Shown in pieces: positions 24,845 to 31,352 of a stretch of 53,896 nucleotides of DNA; the stretch's first letter is position 1; each line of letters opens with the position of its first letter. Origin of the DNA: Candidatus Nanopelagicales bacterium (GTDB lineage Bacteria; Actinomycetota; Actinomycetes; S36-B12); assembly GCA_021741645.1 (NCBI GenBank), contig JAIOXK010000007.1:1-53896 (forward strand), written 5' to 3'. Below the pieces are notes generated by a model. It was not told where the DNA came from. It ran no database searches and was given only the letters and a program-made list of their open reading frames with translations. The translations under genes were made by a program, and so were the position numbers.

Positions 24845-26858
24845 CGAGTCCGAAGAGGGGTCTGGTGCCGTCGATTCGGGGTCCGTCGAGTCAGCGCTCG
24901 ACGCGGTGGTGGAGGCCATCGGAGGTCAGCGACGCACCGGACAGCAGCAGATGGCAGATCTGGTGGCCGACGCACTGAGCCACCGATCGCATGCCGTTGT
25001 GCAGGCCGGCACCGGCACCGGAAAGTCGGTGGCCTACCTCGTGCCTGCCGCCCTGCATGCGACTCAGCCGGACAACGGTGCCGTCATCATCGCCACTGCC
25101 ACGCTCGCCTTGCAGCGGCAATTGATCGAACGGGATCTGCCCAAGGTGGCCGCCGCACTGTCCCCGATTCTCGAGCGACCAGTCACGTTTGCTGTGCTCA
25201 AGGGTCGCAACAACTACGTCTGCCTGCAGAAGCTTCATGGCGCAGCGAGCGATGACGATGGATCAGCGGCGCTGTTCGAAGCGCCAGCAAGCGAGCTCGG
25301 TCGACAGGCAAAGGCACTGCGAGAGTGGGCTGAGTCCACGACCACGGGAGATCGCGATGACTATCCCGATGACGTCGATCCACGCGTGTGGCGCGCATTC
25401 TCGGTAGGCCGTCGGGAATGTGTCGGCGAGAGCCGCTGTGCGTTCGGCGAGGAGTGCTTCACGGCGCTTCGTCGACAGGAGGCGATGGAGGCGGACATTG
25501 TCGTGACGAACCACGCGATGCTGGCCATCGATGCGATCGAAGGCATCCCGGTGCTGCCGGAGCATGACGGAGTCGTCGTCGATGAGGCGCACGAGCTCGT
25601 GGATCGTGCCACCGCAGCGGTGACGGGTGAACTCACGGTGGCGGCGGCCGAGCGCGCCGCGTCCAGCGCGCGTCGCCTGGTGGATCCAGAGACCGACGAG
25701 CGACTCACGGTGGCCGTGGAGAATCTCGAGGATGCCCTTCGATCAGCGGCCTCGTCGATGCAGGGCCCCACGAGGATCGACGCGTGGAGCCGGGATGTGC
25801 TGCTGGCGCTGACGATGCTTCGGGACGTCTTCCACCAGGCCGTGGCAGAGGTGACGGCCAGCAGGGACGCCACGGACCCGGACGCGCAAGCGGCTCGCCA
25901 GCGGATCGTCGGGGGGCTGGAGGAGATCCACGACATCGCAGGGCTGCTGATCACCTTCGACCGGCATGACGTCGTCTGGGTGGATCCAGGAGAGGGTCGC
26001 GCCCCGGTGGTGCGCATTGCTCCGCTGTCGGTGGCCGGCCTGCTGCGCAGTGCCCTGTTCGACTCCGGCCCGGTGGTGCTCACGAGTGCCACGTTGACCG
26101 TCGGCGGCGGCTTCGATGCCCTTCTCGGGTCCGTTGGTCTGGACAGCAGTGCCGTGGCCGTGGACGTGGGATCGCCGTTCGACCACGGCCGGCAGGGCAT
26201 CCTCTATGTCGCCCGCCACCTCCCGGCTCCTGGCAGGGATGGCGTGCCGATGGAGGCTCTGGACGAGCTTGCCGATCTCATCGAGGCCGCGGGCGGGCGC
26301 ACCCTGGCACTGTTCAGCAGTTGGCGTGGGGTGGAGCGGGCAGCGGAGTATCTGCGCGTGCGGCTGGGAGGGCGCGAGGACCTGCCTCTGCTCGTCCAGC
26401 AGCGCGGCGATGCGGTCGGCGGATTGGTTGACCGGTTCGCGGCGGATCCCGCATCGACCCTCCTCGGCACGGTCTCCCTGTGGCAGGGAGTCGATGTCCC
26501 GGGGGAGTCGTGCTCGCTCGTCGTCATCGACCGGATTCCGTTCCCTCGGCCGGATGATCCGCTGATGGCGGCGCGGCAGCGGGCGGTGGACGAGGCTGGC
26601 GGATCGGGCTTCGCCAGCGTGTCCGTCCCCAAGGCTGGCCTGCTGCTGGCCCAGGGAGCGGGGCGCCTCATCCGAAGCTCCGATGACCGTGGAGTGGTGG
26701 CCGTACTGGACTCCCGACTCGCGACGGCTGGCTATGGCCGGGCGCTGCGCGCCAGCCTGCCCCCGTTCTGGTTCACCACTGATCGGGACGTCGTCGTCGG
26801 ATCGCTGAACCGCTTGCGTGAGGCGACCGATGAGCGGGGAGCCAAGGAGTCCTCATGA
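24834..26858 (+). CDS. DinG-like ATP-dependent helicase (XPD-type, Fe-S)
   Basis: The 674-residue protein is a superfamily-2 DNA helicase of the DinG/XPD group. Walker A is QAGTGTGKSVAYL near residue 62; four cysteines of the probable 4Fe-4S domain lie in NNYVCLQK and in RECVGESRCAFGEECF; the DEAH box is VVVDEAHELVD. Motif VI corresponds to GAGRLIRSSDDRG. No N-terminal exonuclease domain is present. DinG enzymes unwind 5'-3' and resolve R-loops and damaged forks. The ATG overlaps the end of hflX. No LexA box was seen nearby, although dinG is an SOS gene in Escherichia coli. Confidence 0.9.
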   Translation: MVGSESEEGSGAVDSGSVESALDAVVEAIGGQRRTGQQQMADLVADALSHRSHAVVQAGTGTGKSVAYLVPAALHATQPDNGAVIIATATLALQRQLIERDLPKVAAALSPILERPVTFAVLKGRNNYVCLQKLHGAASDDDGSAALFEAPASELGRQAKALREWAESTTTGDRDDYPDDVDPRVWRAFSVGRRECVGESRCAFGEECFTALRRQEAMEADIVVTNHAMLAIDAIEGIPVLPEHDGVVVDEAHELVDRATAAVTGELTVAAAERAASSARRLVDPETDERLTVAVENLEDALRSAASSMQGPTRIDAWSRDVLLALTMLRDVFHQAVAEVTASRDATDPDAQAARQRIVGGLEEIHDIAGLLITFDRHDVVWVDPGEGRAPVVRIAPLSVAGLLRSALFDSGPVVLTSATLTVGGGFDALLGSVGLDSSAVAVDVGSPFDHGRQGILYVARHLPAPGRDGVPMEALDELADLIEAAGGRTLALFSSWRGVERAAEYLRVRLGGREDLPLLVQQRGDAVGGLVDRFAADPASTLLGTVSLWQGVDVPGESCSLVVIDRIPFPRPDDPLMAARQRAVDEAGGSGFASVSVPKAGLLLAQGAGRLIRSSDDRGVVAVLDSRLATAGYGRALRASLPPFWFTTDRDVVVGSLNRLREATDERGAKESS

Positions 26859-26873
26859 CGGCGGGCGGCTGAT

Positions 26874-27905
26874 TCACCCGTTGCTGAACTCTGTTCCGGA
26901 CGCGTCTGCCGGCGGCTGAGCGGTTTCGTCTCCTGCGGAGGCGGTGTCTGCTGGGGCGGACGGATCCGCCACCTCTCCTGACTCCACTGCGAACTGGTCC
27001 GTCTCCACCGCGAACTCTTCCCCGTCTTCGGACGACACTGACGTCGAGGGCTTGGGCGTCGGGATGGGAATGACGGTGACGCGCGCGGGGCTGCTCGCCG
27101 GTGGTGCGTCAACTCCGGCGATGAGGTCGATCAGCACCTGCTGGCCGTCAAGATCGGGATGCAGGCGCCCGCCGTCCTGTTCAAACCATTGCGGGTTCAC
27201 CGCCGCCTGGCTGGCGAAGTCGAGGACGTGCAGCCACCGGAACTCGGCGGCTGCCGCGACGAGCTCGGCATTGACCTCGTCGAGAGTGTGCGTGCTCATA
27301 CCCCCGGTATACGTGTCTGGTCGATGCGGCAGAACCCAGTACACATGCTGGCGCGGCTTCCCCGAACGCAGTTGCCGGATCGTGGTGAGCCATTCCTCGA
27401 CGCGCATCACGTCGGTCTCATCGCCGCGGTTGTTCGTGCCCAGCACGATGACCCAGGCCGGCGCCTGCTGCGCGATATCGGACGTCAGATGGGTGCGCAG
27501 GAAGTCTGTTGAGGCCGTCTGCCCCACCCTGCCTGTGACCGGATAGCCCAGTCGGGACAGGGTCGGGGCAATCGACAGGCCGATGGAGTCGCTCAGCACG
27601 AAGGCACCCACAGGTGCCGGGCCGGATGCGGGCGAGGTGGGGAGTGGAGTTCCGTCCAAAGTGACCGGCGCCGAGTCGCTGGGAGAGACGAGGACGGTGG
27701 TGCTCGGCTGCACCGATTCCAGGGTCGATTCCAGGGTCGACTCGGGGGCGGTCGAGGGCGACGTCGAGGCCGTCATTCCCGCTGGAGGAGTCGCCGACGT
27801 CGAGCTCGCGGCATCAGGTGGGGCCTGGGCCGTGGCGGTCGAGCATCCCGCGATGAGCGCGACAGCGGCGGCCATCGGCCACAGGCGTGCGCGGGAGGGG
27901 AGCAT
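26874..27905 (-). CDS. SGNH-hydrolase-like lipoprotein
   Basis: The predicted 343-residue protein begins with a lipoprotein signal: MLPSRARLWP, a hydrophobic stretch and the lipobox IAGC with Cys at residue 21. A Ser/Thr/Pro-rich linker follows (about 22-105). The hydrolase-like domain has a block I variant, VLSDSIGLSIAPTL (Ser-Asp-Ser in place of Gly-Asp-Ser), block III VLGTNN, and a block V-like GGRLHPDLDG with the catalytic Asp/His. The C-terminal 60 residues are acidic and low in complexity. Outer-face acyl-ester or peptidoglycan O-acetyl hydrolysis is possible. It lies 80 bases downstream of lexA on the same strand, so SOS-linked expression is conceivable. Confidence 0.7.
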   Translation of the reverse strand: MLPSRARLWPMAAAVALIAGCSTATAQAPPDAASSTSATPPAGMTASTSPSTAPESTLESTLESVQPSTTVLVSPSDSAPVTLDGTPLPTSPASGPAPVGAFVLSDSIGLSIAPTLSRLGYPVTGRVGQTASTDFLRTHLTSDIAQQAPAWVIVLGTNNRGDETDVMRVEEWLTTIRQLRSGKPRQHVYWVLPHRPDTYTGGMSTHTLDEVNAELVAAAAEFRWLHVLDFASQAAVNPQWFEQDGGRLHPDLDGQQVLIDLIAGVDAPPASSPARVTVIPIPTPKPSTSVSSEDGEEFAVETDQFAVESGEVADPSAPADTASAGDETAQPPADASGTEFSNG

Positions 27906-27954
27906 CCACCCATACTGCGTCACCGGGGTGTCCTGCCCCAACTCGACTCTCCGA

Positions 27955-27971
27955 TACTCGACGCTCGAGTA
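27955..27971. other. Inverted repeat between lexA and the SGNH lipoprotein gene
   Basis: TACTCGA (27955-27961) and TCGAGTA (27965-27971) are perfect arms around CGC. It lies 14 bases after the lexA stop codon (minus strand). It could be a weak terminator or a protein-binding site; no T tract follows in the direction of lexA transcription. Confidence 0.5.
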
Positions 27972-27985
27972 CGCGTCCGCGTGAC

Positions 27986-28696
27986 CTAGACACGACGCAG
28001 AACGGTCACGACCTTGCCCATGATCGTCGCGTCGTCGCCCAGGATCGGCGCATAGGCCGGATTGTGCGGCATGAGCCACACGTGGCCATCGCGCCGCTTG
28101 AACGTCTTGACGGTCGCCTCGTCGTCCAGCAGTGCCGCAACGATGTCCCCATTGTCAGCAGTGCTCTGCTGCCGGACGACGACCCAGTCACCGTCGCAGA
28201 TGGCCGCATCGATCATGGAGTCGCCGACGACCTTGAGCATGAACAGCTCCCCGGAGCCGACCAGATCACGGGGGAGGGGGAACACCGCCTCGACCTCCTG
28301 CTCGGCGAGGATCGGGCCGCCCGCCGCGATCCGCCCGACGAGCGGCACGTAGGCCGCCTCAACCGTGTCGGAGGGCTGGTCCGCGACGATCGCCAGTTCA
28401 GGCCTCGCCGATGCAGGCACCGAACCGGCTACCTCGGTGGGATCGGCGACCGTGAGTGCCCGTGGCCGATTGGGATCGCGGCGCAGGTATCCGAGTCGCT
28501 CCAGGGTGGTGAGCTGGTGGGCAACCGAACTTGGGCTGGTGAGCCCCACTCCCTCGCCGATCTCGCGCACGCTCGGTGGGTAGCCGCGGGCCTCGACGCT
28601 CTCGCGGATCACTCGCAGGATCGCGAGCTGGCGGGGTGTCAGCCCCGTGGCGTCGTCCTGCGGCCCGTCCGGCAGTTCGGTGATCCGTGCGGTCAT
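27986..28696 (-). CDS. lexA: SOS repressor LexA
   Basis: LexA represses SOS genes and cleaves itself when RecA filaments form. The 236-residue protein has an N-terminal winged HTH ([40 protein letters not shown]), the cleavage Ala-Gly in [10 protein letters not shown] near residues 124-125, the catalytic Ser in [11 protein letters not shown] near 160 and the catalytic Lys in [14 protein letters not shown] sits 7-8 bases before the ATG. A LexA box overlaps its -35 region about 230 bases upstream, and the long leader in between is made largely of direct repeats. Confidence 0.97.
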   Translation of the reverse strand: MTARITELPDGPQDDATGLTPRQLAILRVIRESVEARGYPPSVREIGEGVGLTSPSSVAHQLTTLERLGYLRRDPNRPRALTVADPTEVAGSVPASARPELAIVADQPSDTVEAAYVPLVGRIAAGGPILAEQEVEAVFPLPRDLVGSGELFMLKVVGDSMIDAAICDGDWVVVRQQSTADNGDIVAALLDDEATVKTFKRRDGHVWLMPHNPAYAPILGDDATIMGKVVTVLRRV

Positions 28697-28710
28697 GTCG
28701 TGGCCCTCCG

Positions 28711-28795
28711 TCAGCGGTACGTGTGTCGTGCGGCTCGCATTGCTCTGTGCCCCATCAATGTGCTCTGTGCCCCATCAATGTGCTCTGTGCCCCAT
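28711..28795 (-). other. Chain of three overlapping mini-ORFs in the lexA leader
   Basis: On the lexA strand, ATG codons at 28795, 28775 and 28755 open three short frames. The first two each encode MGHRAH and stop at TGA; each stop overlaps the next ATG as TGATG. The third encodes [14 protein letters not shown] and stops at 28711, 14 bases before the lexA ATG and directly next to the lexA GGAGGG. None has a good Shine-Dalgarno sequence of its own. Whether they are translated is unknown; they may simply reflect the repeat sequence. Confidence 0.5.
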
Positions 28796-28797
28796 TT
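28741..28797. repeat. 20-bp direct repeats in the lexA leader
   Basis: TGCTCTGTGCCCCATCAATG occurs at 28741-28760 and 28761-28780 without mismatch, and a third copy is truncated after TGCTCTGTGCCCCAT (28781-28795). Confidence 0.95.
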
Positions 28798-28827
28798 ACC
28801 CGGAGAGACCCGGAAGGACCCGGAGCC
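28798..28827. repeat. 10-bp direct repeats in the lexA leader
   Basis: ACCCGGAGAG, ACCCGGAAGG and ACCCGGAGCC follow one another at 28798, 28808 and 28818. The period equals about one helical turn. The array directly adjoins the 20-bp array. Confidence 0.85.
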
Positions 28828-28842
28828 ACCTCGCGCGTGAGT

Positions 28843-28878
28843 CAGTGTCAGAAGCAGTGGCAGAAGGAGTGTCAGACC
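28843..28878. repeat. 12-bp direct repeats in the lexA leader
   Basis: CAGTGTCAGAAG, CAGTGGCAGAAG and GAGTGTCAGACC lie end to end at 28843, 28855 and 28867. This is the third separate array within 140 bp. Confidence 0.85.
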
Positions 28879-28900
28879 CCTGCGCAACGGTGTGGCCCAC

Positions 28901-28929
28901 ACGTTAGCCGCCGCGACACGCCAAATCAA
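28901..28929 (-). promoter_or_regulatory. lexA promoter
   Basis: On the minus strand TTGATT (28929-28924) and TAACGT (28906-28901) are separated by 17 bases. Transcription would begin near 28894 and produce a leader of about 200 bases. The LexA box at 28926-28941 overlaps the -35, as expected for autorepression. A perfect inverted repeat, GTGTGG-C-CCACAC (28890-28902), spans the predicted start. Confidence 0.65.
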
Positions 28930-28941
28930 ACATATGTTCGA
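28926..28941. promoter_or_regulatory. LexA box proximal to lexA
   Basis: TCAAACATATGTTCGA differs at one position from TCGAAC-N4-GTTCGA. It overlaps the -35 of the lexA promoter. Confidence 0.8.
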
Positions 28942-28992
28942 ATGTCGTGGACTCGGCGAGTCGTGGGTGATACAAATCGTACAGACGTTCGA

Positions 28993-29008
28993 TCGAACAC
29001 CTGTTCGG
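28993..29008. promoter_or_regulatory. LexA box proximal to the LysM gene
   Basis: TCGAACACCTGTTCGG differs at one position from the LexA consensus. It lies 57 bases before the LysM ATG; TAGCAC at 29017-29022 is a possible -10 just downstream. A second palindrome, GTTCGATCGAAC (28987-28998), overlaps it. Confidence 0.75.
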
Positions 29009-29065
29009 GTGCCAGCTAGCACCCTCGGAGTTCGGCCGGACGACCCGACAACGAGAGGCACGATC

Positions 29066-29452
29066 ATGAGCACTGCGGTCACCTTCCCCACCGCACGCCG
29101 GTCACCCGTCCCCAGCGCACGCCGATCAGCGACAGGCCAAAACGCATCGACCCGAGGCTGGCGCCTGACACGGCGCGGGCGCGCCGTCCTCGGCGTTCTG
29201 GTCTCGGTTCCCTTTGCCGCCCTGCTCGTGGTGAACGGATCCGTGACGGCCGATGCCGGAACGTCGGCATCCGAACAAGGGGCAGGTACCGCGGTTGTCG
29301 TCGTGCAGCCGGGTGAGAGCCTGTGGAAGATCGCACAGGCGGTCGCCCCGCAGGCCGATCCCCGGGCGACCATCACTGCTATCCGTGACCTGAACGGCCT
29401 CGGCGGCAATGCCGTGGTGCCCGGGCAGGCCCTGATCGTCCCGGCTGCCTGA
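29066..29452 (+). CDS. LysM-domain membrane-anchored protein, SOS-linked
   Basis: The 128-residue protein has a basic N-terminus (1-40), one membrane segment or signal anchor (AVLGVLVSVPFAALLVVNG, about 41-59) and a C-terminal LysM domain (VVVQPGESLWKIAQAVAPQA through PGQALIVPAA) that binds peptidoglycan. No catalytic domain is present. A LysM gene divergent from lexA under a LexA box is a known actinobacterial arrangement: ChiZ (Rv2719c) of mycobacteria arrests division during SOS. A similar division-inhibitor role is inferred. The ATG at 29066 has GAGAGG upstream. Confidence 0.82.
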   Translation: MSTAVTFPTARRSPVPSARRSATGQNASTRGWRLTRRGRAVLGVLVSVPFAALLVVNGSVTADAGTSASEQGAGTAVVVVQPGESLWKIAQAVAPQADPRATITAIRDLNGLGGNAVVPGQALIVPAA

Positions 29453-29481
29453 TCCCTGGATCGCTGCGCTGGTGAGTGCCG

Positions 29482-29487
29482 CATACT
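29482..29487 (+). promoter_or_regulatory. Probable -10 of the second SGNH gene
   Basis: CATACT ends six bases before GTG 29494, which favours that start over the in-frame GTG at 29476. Confidence 0.4.
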
Positions 29488-29493
29488 GGCGTA

Positions 29494-30525
29494 GTGAGAT
29501 CGGCACGTCGAGGGGCTGCGAGCGCGGCCGTACTGGGTCTCGTGGTCCTGGCATTGGTCGCGGGCATCGCGCTGCTGGCCGGTCCCGGTGCCGTGAGTCA
29601 GGCTACGTCGAGGGTCGGCGCGGAGCCCACATCGGGGCAGAGCCCGGAAGGCGCCGGCATGACGCCCGAGGCGCGCAGCAGTGCTCGGCCGAGCGTGATC
29701 GCCCGCTCGACCGGAGCACCCAGCACCGGTACGCCCACGTCCGATGCACTCGTGAGGCAGCCCGACCGTGTCGACCGTGCCTGGCCCCGAAAGCCCCCAT
29801 GGGACGCGTGTCCGGCACCTGTGTGGCCGGGCGAACTGAACAACAAGGCTCCCGCGGAGGGGCGTCGCATTCTGATCGTCGGGGACTCCCTCACCCGAGA
29901 TTCGCGCCAAGCGACGCAGAAGGCGTTGCGCGCCAGTGGGTGGACTCCGACGTTTCGGTGCTGGGGATCCAAGCGGTTGGACTGGGGCCTGAATCAATTG
30001 GCCCGAGCGCGCTCGCTCAAGCAGCTGCCCGAGTACGTGGTGATGGCCTTGGGCACCAACGACGTCTCCTGGGTCGACCTGTCGACCACGGAGCAGCGAG
30101 TACGCACCGTGCTCAAGCGCCTTGGCCCCGATCGGCAGGTCCTCTGGGTGGATCTGGACGTCGACTACAGCGCCTACTCAGCGGAACGGGCGCTGTGGTT
30201 CAACCGCATGATTCGCTCGCTGGCGCAGGGCCGCGACAACGTCACGGTCATCCCCTGGCGCAAGTACGCACGGGGGGAGGGGCTCGGCAGGTTCGATGGG
30301 ATTCACTACGGGCCGCGGGGGTATCGCGCCCGGGGGGAGTTCATCGCCGCCAACGTGGACGCCCGGCTGCGCAAGGTCCAGGGCGTGCAGGCGACACCCA
30401 CGCCGACGTCCACGCCCACGCCGACACCGACACCGACCCCCACACCGACAACGACTCCCACGCCCACACCGACCGGGTCGCCTGCGTCGTCCACGCCAGC
30501 AGCGCCGTCCGTTCGATCGTCCTGA
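29494..30525 (+). CDS. Exported SGNH-hydrolase family protein with Pro-Thr tail
   Basis: The 343-residue protein starts with a basic segment and a hydrophobic signal or anchor (AAVLGLVVLALVAGIALLAG). After a Ser/Thr-rich linker the SGNH-type domain shows block I ILIVGDSLTRDSRQ near residue 130, block III MALGTNDVSW and block V FDGIHYGPRGYRARG with Asp and His. A Thr-Pro repeat tail follows and the protein ends without a sorting signal. Esterase or O-acetyl hydrolase activity at the cell surface is likely. Start: GTG 29494, with CATACT six bases upstream. It lies 41 bases after the LysM gene. Confidence 0.75.
   Translation: MRSARRGAASAAVLGLVVLALVAGIALLAGPGAVSQATSRVGAEPTSGQSPEGAGMTPEARSSARPSVIARSTGAPSTGTPTSDALVRQPDRVDRAWPRKPPWDACPAPVWPGELNNKAPAEGRRILIVGDSLTRDSRQATQKALRASGWTPTFRCWGSKRLDWGLNQLARARSLKQLPEYVVMALGTNDVSWVDLSTTEQRVRTVLKRLGPDRQVLWVDLDVDYSAYSAERALWFNRMIRSLAQGRDNVTVIPWRKYARGEGLGRFDGIHYGPRGYRARGEFIAANVDARLRKVQGVQATPTPTSTPTPTPTPTPTPTTTPTPTPTGSPASSTPAAPSVRSS
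30394..30474 (+). repeat. Thr-Pro codon repeats in the SGNH gene
   Basis: About 27 codons alternate Thr (ACN) and Pro (CCN) with a few Ser. This makes an extended, probably glycosylatable tail in the exported protein. Confidence 0.8.
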
Positions 30526-30589
30526 CCCCGTCGGCACGAGGGGCAGGGGAGGGCGCGACGCGCCGAACACGCTCATCGGTCCGTTGCTC

Positions 30590-30618
30590 TTGCCAAAGCT
30601 GTGGGGAGGGTCTACCTT
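30590..30618 (+). promoter_or_regulatory. nrdR-nrdJ promoter
   Basis: TTGCCA (30590-30595) and TACCTT (30613-30618) are separated by 17 bases. Transcription would start near 30625, inside the first NrdR-like box, leaving a leader of about 165 bases before nrdR. Confidence 0.6.
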
Positions 30619-30670
30619 GTGACCCCTAGATGTAGTAGTCACAACGGTGTAGTTCATCAACAGGTTGTGG
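30617..30670. promoter_or_regulatory. Pair of candidate NrdR boxes
   Basis: The NrdR consensus has the core CWA-N4-TWG. CTAGATGTAG (30626-30635) and CAACAGGTTG (30658-30667) both fit, with centres 32 bp apart (three helical turns), the known arrangement for NrdR. The first box is also the core of a larger palindrome, TTGTGAC...GTCACAA (30617-30644). The location at and just after the promoter fits autorepression of nrdR-nrdJ. Confidence 0.6.
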
Positions 30671-30790
30671 TACTTCATCAACAGGTCCTCCACAGGGATT
30701 CCCCAGAGTCATCCCCAGCAGGGACCGAAGAAGGCGCAAGGCTGTGACAGATGAGACTGAAGTGAATGACCGTGAAAGGGGGTGCACCTG

Positions 30791-31300
30791 ATGAGATGCC
30801 CGTTCTGCCGGAGCGAGGAGTCCCGAGTGGTGGACTCCCGCGCCTTCGAAGACGGCCTGGGCATTCGACGTCGCCGGGAATGCACGGAGTGCGGGCGACG
30901 GTTCACCACGTCCGAGACCTCGGTGCTGTACGTGGTGAAGCGATCGGGCGCCTCGGAGCTCTTCAGTCGCGGCAAGGTGCTCAGCGGTGTTCGCAAGGCC
31001 TGTCAGGGACGTCCGGTGAGTGAGGACGACCTTGCGCGACTGGCTCAGCAGGTCGAGGACATCCTCCGGGCCAATGGGCAGGCGGAGATCCCCGCCATGG
31101 AGGTGGGGCTCGCGATTCTGGGGCCGCTGCGCGAGCTCGACGAGGTCGCCTACCTGCGCTTTGCCTCCGTCTATCGCTCGTTCGACACGCTCGAGGACTT
31201 CGAGGCAGAGATCGCCCTGCTCCGCGCCGAGGGTGAACCGGTCGGGCAGGAGCCGACCCGCGTAACCGGCACTACCAGCACGACTCCCGGATCTCGCTGA
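30791..31300 (+). CDS. nrdR: Transcriptional repressor NrdR
   Basis: NrdR is the zinc-finger/ATP-cone repressor of ribonucleotide reductase genes. The 169-residue protein begins [17 protein letters not shown]; with CTECGRRF it provides the four zinc cysteines. The ATP-cone follows ([21 protein letters not shown] through about residue 135), and the C-terminus is a variable Thr-rich tail. ATG 30791 is preferred over GTG 30782 because it gives the canonical MRCPFC start and has GGGGG eight bases upstream. nrdJ follows after 52 bases. Confidence 0.95.
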   Translation: MRCPFCRSEESRVVDSRAFEDGLGIRRRRECTECGRRFTTSETSVLYVVKRSGASELFSRGKVLSGVRKACQGRPVSEDDLARLAQQVEDILRANGQAEIPAMEVGLAILGPLRELDEVAYLRFASVYRSFDTLEDFEAEIALLRAEGEPVGQEPTRVTGTTSTTPGSR

Positions 31301-31352
31301 TCCGGACCCACACTTCCCATCCCTATCCGCTCGAGGACGAAAGGCACCACGC

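Noticed and set aside
28741-28878. CRISPR-like array
   Set aside because: Units are contiguous direct repeats of 10-20 bp with no unique spacers and no cas genes nearby.
30526-30790. Cobalamin riboswitch upstream of the B12-dependent reductase
   Set aside because: No B12-box or expected helices were recognised; the region is explained by a promoter and NrdR-like boxes. A covariance search would settle it.
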